Shown here in pieces: positions 55,059-64,000 of a DNA stretch of 64,000 nt; the first letter of the stretch is position 1; each line of letters begins with the position of its first letter. A model generated the notes under the pieces. That model was not told the origin of the DNA, did no database searches, and worked only from the letters and a program-made list of their open reading frames with translations. Location of the stretch: contig CAJQUW010005784.1 of assembly GCA_907163375.1 (NCBI GenBank), forward strand, positions 496,001 to 560,000, in the 5' to 3' direction. The position numbers and the translations under genes are program-made. The stretch is from Prostheceraeus crozeri (Eukaryota; Platyhelminthes; Polycladida; Euryleptidae).

Positions 55059-57968
55059 GTAAGTAGAAGTTCATCTAATCGGGAGAATAATATTTCTAGC
55101 AATTTTATGAACGGTTTTTCATTCTTATAAGCCATTTTACTTTTGGGCTTTTCCACGAGAGAAGCGACCGGCACTTGTGATACTTTTCAATCTCTACATT
55201 ATGTGACGCAATATCACGAAACGACCTTTAAAGTTAAGCTATCGCTCCAAAATGAAATTGTTGTCCCAAACTCTTAGTAATCAAAGCTTCCTTTAAAGAA
55301 AATTTTGTTAAATTATATGCTATTGCCCCCTCTCCAACCAGATACCCCCATTTCGGAAGAACTCTAATGTGAAATGAAGAGCCATCTGCCTGCATTAATT
55401 GCTTCATCCCTCAATGACCTACATGTAACTTTATTGAGTGATGCGCTTTCTCAAATATTTCTGAGTTTATATATAAAGAACGAAACCCCAATCATGTTGG
55501 TGTTCAATTCAGAGTTGTCACTTGGTCTGTAGATATCTACAGTCTAGTCTGTAAAGTTTGAAAATGGTCTGTATTTTTTAATCAACATTTATTTTCAGTT
55601 AGTAAGAAAACGTATTATGTACATTGCATAGCATACGCACGTAGTTCTGTTGCTAGTGGTTATTTTTAGAGCAATCCAGCTGAACTACTAATAGATGGAA
55701 AAAAGAATGGAGTAAAGAATAGCTTTATACAGTGTAATCTGGATTAGCGAGAGAAAGTTCCATTACATGCAAAATTTTCCGTTTAAGCAGGAGAAAATAT
55801 ATTGTGGATTTCATGTGAGTCATTTCTTTAATGCACAGATAGTTTTGACTTTAGTCCATTTTGTCTGTCATCTTCGTTCCAAGTGTCGATATTTACAATT
55901 TGTTTCTTGAGCATTCATATATTTTAGCAGTGTGGTAGGAGTCATTCTGAACGTCAGGTTTCGGATGAGTTTTGAGGTTAGAGAAAGATGGGTTATGCAT
56001 CGCCTCAAAAAACGCCTTCATACCTTAAAAACACGCATATTACAGTGCGTGTGTATTGAATGTGAAAGGAGAATAAAATTTACAGCTAGTCAGTAGTCCA
56101 GATCTCCCCAACCAACCAGCAAATACAATGCACTATTAACTACGTTTTTAAGACTTAATGTACCAAACGCCCCTATTGGAAATTCAAAATTTGAAAAATA
56201 AAAATGTCTTTCATGCGCTTTGGTTCTGTTACATAGGTGTCTACTAATATATAAATGATTTAATGAATTTGTAAATAGAGCTAAAACAATTTAGTACCAA
56301 TCGCCCTATTTTCTTGATTTTTGTACAGTGAGCCCTGATTATTGCTATAATGTGCAAAGAGCCCGAATTTCTTATAATCGCGTGCACCAAGCGCCCCAGT
56401 CATAATGATAATATGATATATTTCGAAATGACAGACGCATGACGATCACAAATAATCAAGGGAGAAGATAAGAAGTCAATGAGAAATAATATCACTATGA
56501 ATCATTCGATGGATAAAGTTCTTTCCGTTGATCGCATTGATGATCGTTAGCCTAGGTCTGAGGTTCCTGCGATGTGCAGTTTCCGGTGGTAGAAATCGAT
56601 AAAGCACGTGTCCCCGGTGCTGTAATATTTTGTTAAACAGTCTTTTTCACTTTTCTCAGCTATCACACTTGCGTCCGCCATTTTGCTGTAGCCGTACCTC
56701 ACTCCTCGCCTCAGATATTGTTCTATCCTCCTCCCTTCGTTAGCGTTCGTGAATCCCCACCACTTGGGAGCAGCATAAAAATCTTGTTGGTAATCATTGT
56801 TGAGTATATGTTGCTTAGCTCCTCGACTTTTCATTATCTTCATTGTGCATATGCTCTTGTTGCATTTTTTCAATATCCTGCTCACGTGGGCGTCCATATG
56901 TAGTTTTTGTGTGAAGGTGACTACGAGGATTATGATTTCTGAAGTACGTCTGATGTTAGGAAAATGTGGCGGCTCCGTGTATATTATCTTCGAAAGATAA
57001 TTTCATGCTATTTTGTTTCGTTGAGGTTGAGGTTCGTGTTTAATGCCCACTCCTTTATATGTTGTAACTCGACTGGTGCTGTATCGAAATTTTACGGCGG
57101 TACAATCAGATATGTATCATCTGCATATTTTATGCATGTTGGATGGAAAATTCCAACATGCAAAATGCTCCAAGGATGATGGTTCTGGCTGCTATTTGGG
57201 GAATTCGAGTTATCGGCACATTTGTCTTTGATGATCATGTTACAAAAGACTCGCACCTTTCTCTGCTTCAAACTTTTCTTGAACCGATTCTCAATTGAAA
57301 TATTTTGTATTTTGCATAAAATGTATGTATATATAACCTATTCAATGTACCGTATTCACAATGAAATGGTTTGCTTTGTAAATTACCACATATTCCCTAT
57401 GGTGCGGAACTATTGAGACATCCTGTAGACAGTCGTCATCATAGATTTATTGTCTCTTTAGTGGTGTCAGACATGCTTTTCGTGCATGCCCAAGTTTGCA
57501 GTTTACTTTTAAAGCCATCATTTGCGAAGAAATGTGGTCTTAAATACCACCCATTTTCACGTGAACTTACTGCAGATGATACTTGCCAACTTTCCAAATT
57601 ATTAAGACACCGGTATTTTTTATAGACTTACTTTTCCCTTACTACTTTGGATATGATTTACCTTTTCTATTTTATGATTCAAATTTTTCACTTTAAATGC
57701 GTCTTCCTTTTGAATGAAATAAGGATCCTGGCTGCTATTCTTTGTAATTTCGCAGTTAAATTGCCTCCTCAGGTTCTTAGGTTTCATTTGCGAAAATTTT
57801 CGAAATAATACTTGATGATCATGAAATGACAGCAAGAATTATTTTTTCTCTCGCTAATACTAAATACCATGATGATGCTTGAGAAATATTACATTTTATT
57901 GTTTTCCTTTGCATGTAAAAAATTTAATCTCAGGTATTGGCAACGTGTTTTGTATCTCTCCATTCCAG
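55059..57968 (+). other. Intron 2 of the vWA gene
   Basis: GTAAGTAG at the start and TCTCTCCATTCCAG at the end. It contains a minus-strand LINE fragment (56550-57200); the rest is AT-rich and without features I can name. Confidence 0.65.
56550..57200 (-). mobile_element. Jockey/I-like LINE reverse-transcriptase fragment
   Basis: The minus strand encodes K-Y-A-D-D-T-Y-L-I-V-P, then V-E-L-Q-H-I-K-E-W-A-L-N-T-N-L-N-L-N and Y-A-A-P-K-W-W-G-F-T-N-A-N-E followed by L-R-R-G-V-R-Y-G-Y, the end of the RT domain and the conserved region after it. Interrupted by stops (for example after P-P and after N-E-T-K). A different LINE clade from the one in intron 1. Confidence 0.8.
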
Positions 57969-58214
57969 TTATGGATTGCATTGTACTTCCGAACAATCGT
58001 CCAACTCGGGCCTTACAAGATTATCACGGACCAACATTCTCATTACGTGGCTTTATTCGATTTATCTGCACTGACGGACAATATAAGAAAATCTACGAAA
58101 ATGTAATTGGTCATCCTCGAAAAGACTATAGAGTTTCTGTCATTCTTGATACATCCGCCTCAATGGTAGGCATGACTGCAGTTGGATCCATCGAAACCTT
58201 TCTAGTGTTAGCCG
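57969..58214 (+). CDS. vWA gene exon 3, start of a second vWA domain
   Basis: Phase-1 acceptor (CCATTCCAG|TT) and donor GCCG|GTAAGT. Joined to exon 2 it reads I-M-D-C-I-V-L-P-N-N-R-P-T-R-A-L, then S-L-R-G-F-I-R-F-I and Y-R-V-S-V-I-L-D-T-S-A-S-M: a second MIDAS motif (D3732, S3734, S3736 in the numbering used for the giant exon). The exon ends in phase 1, so the domain must continue in exons beyond the window. Confidence 0.78.
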
Positions 58215-58483
58215 GTAAGTTTTTAATCGATTTGTTATCTATGTGCATCTGCCTCTAAGTGAATTAATAAATCATTTCATATTGATAATTATGATATCAA
58301 TAGATTTTTGATGAATATGATATTGAAACTAGCCTAACTGATATATGTTTTAGATCATGTTTTCGGGGAAGACAAATTCTATTAAGAATTACTCATAAGG
58401 TGATTACTTATATATCATGAAAATAAAATTCATTACGATATTAATTAAAACGCAAAGTTAGCAAAGTAAGTAGAATAATTAGG

Positions 58484-58676
58484 TAGTGAGTTTCATCCTC
58501 GGATGAAAAATTGGTAACAGTCCTGAATAGCCGCCATTTCACCCAATAACAGGAATCATCAGGAGGCCCATTACAGATCTCTCAACATCGAAACAACTCC
58601 ATATTTTAAGTTGCAGCCTAATCCTGGTAAATTTGAGATTTGTAATTAGCAAGTTAGTGGAATTTTCGACGGTCAT
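58484..58676 (+). repeat. Dispersed repeat R1, copy 2
   Basis: Matches 11137-11335. Its right end (TTTGAGATTTGTAATT ... GAATTTTCGACGG, 58632-58676) is repeated in reverse at about 58755-58800, so this copy ends in a hairpin-forming arrangement, suggesting a MITE-like origin. Confidence 0.5.
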
Positions 58677-58928
58677 TCAAAAAATATTACTTACAGCACA
58701 CTACCTAGTTGATTTACCAGTAGTGTGTTTAAAGTTGTAGGTAATGTATGTCCGTCGAAAAATTTCGCGACCTTACGAATTGCAAATCTCAAGTAAAGTA
58801 AGTATTGAGAATGTCTCAGCTAAATAACAGATTCCTCGAACAGCAACTAATATTTCATACTACTCATGTGATCAAATGCATTATGTAGCAAAATATTTTT
58901 CATTAAGCTGTGATCTAGCAGCTCAGGA

Positions 58929-59125
58929 TAGTGCTGTTTTCGCAACTAGATTTCATTTTCGAAATCGAAATTATAAAAATTGTAAAAACGTTTTCGAAAT
59001 CGAAATCATATAAAAATTATAAAAACGTTTTCGAAATCGAAATTATGAAAATCATAAAAACGTTTTCGAAATCGAAATTATAGAAATTATAAAAACATTT
59101 TCGAAATCGAAATTTCTGAAATTAT
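58929..59125. repeat. CGAAATCG palindromic array 1
   Basis: Begins TAGTGCTGTTTTCGCA and continues with about five units of roughly 33 bp built on AAAACGTTTTCGAAATCGAAA, each nearly self-complementary. Same family as 59763-60071. Confidence 0.85.
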
Positions 59126-59762
59126 AGAATCATGTTTAATAAGTCTTAACAACATGACAGTCAGGCCCATGACATTTGACCCTAATTATTTTAGACCGTA
59201 CACGAAAGACTATGGCCCCTTCCGACACCATGTCATAATATGCCTGCATTTGAAATATATGAAATCTGAAATGAAACTTTCATCATAGATTACTATTTTT
59301 TGTATGGGTCTTTTGGTAGTGATTATAATGAATTTGGTTAGAAAAGCATTTCATTTTTCAATTTCTTTTAATGAAAAAAAGCCGTATTCACTATATACCT
59401 TAAATCAATAACCTAGATGCATTTATCAAAAAATGAATGAATACTTACTAAATAACCGTAGAAATAGATAATTCCTTAACTAATTTGAACTTAAGTAGTC
59501 TTCTTTGGATAGGCCTATATGAAGGACGTGTTTGAATAATTGCATTTATTTGAATAACTATTTAAATAGTCCACTTGTAACTAAACCCAACGACCGTTGA
59601 TTAATAACTTCATGGCCTAACGGATTAAAAATCACTTCTGACCACATTTTCATGGGTAAAAATAATTTTCTCAATATTGACCATTAATAATCGAAATGTA
59701 AAATGACAGCAGGATGAATAGGGCATTTTTGTCCTTTGATCAATCACCATTATGCACTGTCA

Positions 59763-60071
59763 TAGTGCTGTTTTCGCATTTCGCCACTAGATTTCATTTC
59801 CGAAATTATAAAAATTATAAAAACGTTTTCGAAATCGAAATCAAAATTTCTAAAATTATAGAAACGTCTTCGAATTCGAAATCGAAATTATAAAAATTAT
59901 AAAAACGTTTTCGAAATCGAAATTATGAAAACGTTTTCGAAATCGAAATTATAAAAATTAAAGAATGAGTTTTCGAAATCGAAATTTTGATGAAATTTCG
60001 ATTTCGAAAATTAAATTGGTGCATTTCGAAAACGTTTTGGAAATCGAAATCGAATTCCGAAAACAGCACTA
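59763..60071. repeat. CGAAATCG palindromic array 2 with inverted ends
   Basis: Begins TAGTGCTGTTTTCG and ends with its complement CGAAAACAGCACTA, enclosing repeated TTTCGAAATCGAAA units. This is a complete, palindromic unit about 309 bp long; array 1 lacks the closing end. Confidence 0.85.
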
Positions 60072-60119
60072 GTTCAGGATCTCAAATCATAAGGACGCAA
60101 TTTTTCAATTTCAATTCAC

Positions 60120-60374
60120 CTTAGTTCATCTCTTAGACCTCTCAATGGTGACTGATGGCGATGATAATGATAATAGTTGATGACTGGTGACGATAGTTGA
60201 TGATGATGACACACATGAGCACAAATATATACTACGCGCAGCCCCTGACTGATGATGGTTATGACGCTTGACAAAGATCACTGGTGGAGATGATAATGAT
60301 GATAGCTGATCACAGTCTTGATCACTCACCCTTCCGCTAGTTCACGGTGGCTGTCCGTGGTAATCACTTGTTCT

Positions 60375-60414
<40 letters not shown>

Positions 60415-61152
60415 CCAGTCTTCATCATCATCATCAGTCATCAGTGATATTTGTCAGACATCATAACCACCATCAGTCATCATCAATCATCATAATAAGT
60501 CATCAGTCATTGTCCTGTACGTGGTATTCATTTGCGCTCGCGCGTTTGTTCATCAGTCATGAACAATATTACCATCATCAGTTAGCATTATCAGCGATCA
60601 TCACCAGTTATCAGTGATAATAATCATTATCAGTCATCATGATCATGATGATGGCTGATAACTGCTGATGATGACAACTGAAGGCTAAGGTAATGATGAC
60701 AACACGCACACACACATGAGCACAAATGAATACCTCGCGCATACCCTGACTGATGATGACATATGATGATTCATGATAGTTGTGATGCCTGACAATGATC
60801 ACTGATGATGATGGGCGAATGGGCACAAATCTATCCCAAACTCAACACTCAAATACATGAGCATGAATACCACGCACAACCCCCATGAATTTATGGATGC
60901 TAATGATTACTGATGACGAACACTGGCTCACACACAGTCATGAGCACAAATGATTACCACGGACAGCCACCGTGAACTTTGGGATGATAGTGATCAAAAC
61001 TGATGAAGCTGATGATGACTGATGTCGTCATCAGTCAGGGGCTGTGTGTGGTATTCATTTGTGCTCGTATGTGTGTGCGTGTTGTCATCATACCCATTTT
61101 TTCACCAGCTATCATCATAATCAGTCATCGTCACCACTCATAACCATCATCA
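60120..61152. repeat. TCATCA/TGATGA-rich complex minisatellite
   Basis: Imperfect ATC trinucleotide arrays mixed with a recurring unit (CAGGGGCTGTGTGTGGTATTC then ATTTGTGCTC ATGTGTG) that occurs on both strands, for example about 60210-60245 (minus) and 61035-61080 (plus). Includes a (GT)n tract at 60377-60412. No gene. Confidence 0.8.
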
Positions 61153-61160
61153 GTCATCAC

Positions 61161-61806
61161 CAGGGACACGAATTTTCCGCGGGCCGCGGAATTCCGCGGG
61201 AAATCGCGGAATATGCATCATGCCGCGGAAAAATGAGAAAATGAAATTTTCTAAGCTTTTAAATGATATATCGAACGTCAAAATCGGTGATTGCTTCAAT
61301 ACGTTAGAATTATTTCAAATATTTCCTTTATCTCACTACATAAGTCAATTTTATTTTAATTTCGTGTGATTAATATTACCTTTGTCTCTATAATAACAAA
61401 CTAAAATGATAATTCATTCAACAATTTCTTATGTTAACTCGTTGTCCAATCAGAGACGAAATAGTTACACTTCAGAAAGTAAATGGCTATAATGTGTGCG
61501 AGTGCGCTACCTCCACTGACCATATTTTTACAGTTCGATAGATAGCAAACTATATAGATATTTCGTTGCATTTGATGAATTTTTCTGTTGCATTTGTGTT
61601 AGCATTTTTTGTAAATATCTTGTCATGCAAGTACCTGTTTCCGTATCGAATTATATGCTATAGTTATGATTGTTGTCATTTTTATTTTCTAATTGGAGAG
61701 GAAAAGAAAAAATCGTCTTAACTTTTTTTCTTGACTTTGCGCAAATAGCAGCATTTTTATTACCGCGGAATTTCGAGTTTTCTACCGCGGAAAATTCATG
61801 TCCCTG
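61161..61806. mobile_element. Non-autonomous hAT-like element (MITE) 1
   Basis: TIRs CAGGGACACGAATTTTCCGC and, read from the right, CAGGGACATGAATTTTCCGC; perfect 8-bp target duplication GTCATCAC (61153-61160 and 61807-61814). The sub-terminal sequence is rich in CCGCGG palindromes. 646 bp, no transposase. Inserted in the TCATCA minisatellite. Confidence 0.9.
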
Positions 61807-61921
61807 GTCATCACCATCCTCAGTCTCAACAGTAATCATCACCATCGTCATCATCATTATCAGTCAACATTAACACACCACAAATCACGGGGCTGTTTAT
61901 GGTATTCATTTGCGCTCATGT

Positions 61922-62594
61922 CATAGAGCAAACATGTTAGGTAGAGTAGCAACTCATCAATAATTAAATCCACTTTGTGTATACAGTTTCAATTTTATGA
62001 AATGAACTCGAATGAGACCCAGCATCACATGTGAGATATGCAAATTTCTACACTTTTGGAGAAATTTTTGATTTGACTAATCGTGATAGCAAAACAGAAG
62101 GAATGACAGCATTTTATAAATCCTTCATGTCATCTCAACCTGCTCATCTCTCAGTAATATAGTTTGTTAAATTAGCAATCCGATGGGTTACTATCACTTG
62201 AATGCATAGCCTTGTCTATAAGAGCATTTTCATGAGCGTGATCATATCACAAGTCATAATCTGCCCCTGGAAGAGCAAAGTAAAATAATCACTTTTATTT
62301 TTCACTGACAATGATCACAATTAAGTTAAAAGATGTATTTGAGTGTATCATGAAATTAATTATACCGATGAAAATGGAATTAAAAAGCCCTTGATATCCA
62401 ACTTGTTTCATGCTACTCATAATTGGGCGTCATCTTGGTAGCATATAAATGCAGGAATAATTTGAAAATAATTAGCCTTTTAAAAAATGCCCAAATAATT
62501 TTTTGGTCCCTTCGCAGAAAACTTATACTTCTCATAAAAATTTTCACTGTATACAGATACTTTTTGAGTCCACAATCTATATACTTACTCTATG
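61922..62594. mobile_element. Non-autonomous hAT-like element 2, copy a
   Basis: Ends CATAGAG ... CTCTATG; 8-bp target duplication GCTCATGT / GCTCACGT (61914-61921 and 62595-62602, one mismatch). Similar along its length to 62898-63745. 673 bp; no transposase. Confidence 0.8.
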
Positions 62595-62641
62595 GCTCAC
62601 GTCTGAGTGTTGAGATTGAGATAAATTTGTATCCACTTCTT

Positions 62642-62760
62642 CATCACTGATCAACAACATCATCAGTCAGCATTATCATTACCATCATTCGTCATCATCA
62701 GTCAGCATTGTCAGTCATGATTATCTTAGTCATCATCATCATTATCAATCATTCTAAGCA
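62642..62760. repeat. TCATCA-rich array between the two element copies
   Basis: Imperfect CATCAGTCA/CATCATCAT repeats, continuous in type with the array at 60120-61152. It continues weakly to 62890. Confidence 0.75.
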
Positions 62761-62897
62761 TCCCGCAGATCACGAGGGCTGTGCTTGGTATTCATCAGCG
62801 CTCATTTGTGAATGTTGAGATTGAAGCAGATTTGTGACCATTTGTATAGCAGTTATCAACACCATCATCAATATCATCCTCAGTCATCAGCTAGCAC

Positions 62898-63745
62898 CAT
62901 AGAGTAAGTATATTAGGTAGAGTAGCAACTCAACATCAATTAAATCCCCAATGTGTATAGTGTATACAGTTTCAATTTTATTGAGCAAACTCGAGTTGAA
63001 CCCAATTGGGTATTGAGATCTAATGTGAGATGTGCAAATTTTTGCAGCTTTGAAGAAATTACCACGGAATTGACTGATGATGATAGCAAAACAGAAGGAA
63101 TCCACCGTGTTATAACAGCCTTGGAGAGATTATGTTTGTTAAATTAGCAATTCGAAGGTTGCTGCTACTTCAATGCTCAACCTCAACCGTCTTAATGAGT
63201 GTATTTTCTTAAGTGTGATCCTATCACAAGCTACCACCCACTGGAAAAGAAAAATGACATAATCAAAGTCTATGATCACAATTAACTTAAAAAATGTGGG
63301 TCCACATTACTACTCGTATTCAAGAAACGGAACATAGATTTGGTGAATCATAATATCATACCGATGAAAATGGAACTAAAAACTTGAAATTTCAGCCAAT
63401 ATGCACAATGAGCTCTCAAGGTTTTCATGAGGAGTTGCGGTTCATAAATTTCCCTTCATAATCAGGTTCAGTTTCGCTTAATTAGGATGCTTCTTAGCAA
63501 ATATTAATTGCTTTTGATAACTAACATGTTTCATACTGCTTTTATACTGGGCTCATGTCGATAGTACATAAACACAGAAAAAATTTCAAAAAGATATCTT
63601 TTTAAAAACTGCTCAAATAATGTTTTAGACCACAGGAACGTAATCTCCACAAAAAAACGAATGCTTTTATATAAGAAATTCTCACTGTATACAGATACTT
63701 TGTTTTGAGTCGGTACTTTGCCTACTAGTATATACTTGCCCTATG
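62898..63745. mobile_element. Non-autonomous hAT-like element 2, copy b
   Basis: Left end CATAGAGTAAGTATAT; right end, read inward, CATAGGGCAAGTATAT; perfect 8-bp target duplication GCTAGCAC (62890-62897 and 63746-63753). 848 bp. It shares AGGTAGAGTAGCAACTCA, GATAGCAAAACAGAAGGAAT and CACTGTATACAGATACTTT with copy a. A 64-codon open frame inside is not supported as a gene. Confidence 0.85.
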
Positions 63746-64000
63746 GCTAGCACCACCAGTTGTCACAATCAGAAATCATTATCATTATTCATCATCATCA
63801 TTCCGCGTTGTGATTATAAGACCACTCCGGCACAAAATCACCGAAATCCGCTGGCCGGAATGGCAAACGTGCTTGTCACTGCTCTTCTGTCGCAGCGTGA
63901 CCTTCAAGCAAGTCAGACGTGTGCACAATGACACTCATACTGGAAGCATGGAGACAGACAGGACTGAGAACGGAAAACGTAACACTCGCAAGACATCGCA

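Larger units (their letters stand above)
58215..64000 (+). other. Intron 3 of the vWA gene (incomplete)
   Basis: No further exon was recognised to the right edge. The stretch is made of repeats and non-autonomous transposons listed separately. Confidence 0.5.

Noticed and set aside
57879-58106. 75-aa frame in intron 2/exon 3 overlapping the vWA exon
   Set aside because: The other frame from the acceptor at 57969 matches the phase of exon 2 and reads into a MIDAS motif; this one ends in a stop without similarity.
60611-61244. Short frames within the TCATCA minisatellite
   Set aside because: Tandem trinucleotide repeats produce open frames by chance.
62953-63147. 64-aa frame with L-T-D-D-D-S-K-T-E-G as a possible further exon
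   Set aside because: It lies inside a non-autonomous hAT-like element present twice, and its acceptor phase does not fit exon 3.

Overview
The window is AT-rich genomic DNA from an animal, probably an invertebrate. It has GT-AG introns and one very large multi-exon gene. It also carries Penelope-like elements, a CR1-like LINE, a second LINE fragment, PIF/Harbinger, piggyBac, mariner, Tc1 and hAT elements, and a capsid-bearing Polinton/Maverick. The species cannot be fixed from the sequence alone.

Host gene. One plus-strand gene runs through the window. A giant exon (2-11059, open at the 5' edge) ends at a GTAAGT donor in phase 0. It is followed, in matching phase, by a 55-bp exon (55004-55058) and a 246-bp exon (57969-58214). 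The product has long helical stretches, a block of Ig-like (ASH/MSP-type) beta domains, an acidic linker, one complete von Willebrand A domain with a MIDAS motif, and the start of a second. The gene continues past the right edge.

Intron 1 (11060-55003, 43.9 kb) is a stack of nested transposons. Left to right it holds: a Penelope-like (PLE) fragment bracketed by 224-bp inverted repeats (11462-12785); a piggyBac-like element (14172-19275, TTAA at both ends) carrying a PIF/Harbinger element (15458-18166) with an open transposase; a second PLE split by a 16.2-kb Polinton (20971-37181, perfect 6-bp target duplication TTCATC); an inverted PLE copy and a third PLE; an unnamed fold-back-like repeat present twice in opposite orientation (40335-41165 and 53640-54500); a mariner (41518-43255); a Tc1-like element (46705-48361); and a CR1-like LINE (about 48840-53392) split by a hAT (49604-51594, 8-bp target duplication).

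Polinton. It has cysteine protease, integrase, packaging ATPase, protein-primed type B polymerase, major capsid and penton-like genes, plus a phospholipase-A2-like protein, a coiled-coil fibre-like protein and several small virion-type proteins. It is a fossil with several interrupted genes. Its most striking feature is about eleven short GC-rich double-hairpin inserts, mostly with 3-nt loops, scattered through the AT-rich element. Three are near-identical copies lying in frame within the polymerase region.

Introns 2 and 3 hold another LINE fragment, arrays of a palindromic CGAAATCG repeat, a (TCATCA)-rich minisatellite and three non-autonomous hAT-like elements, two of one family, all with 8-bp target duplications.
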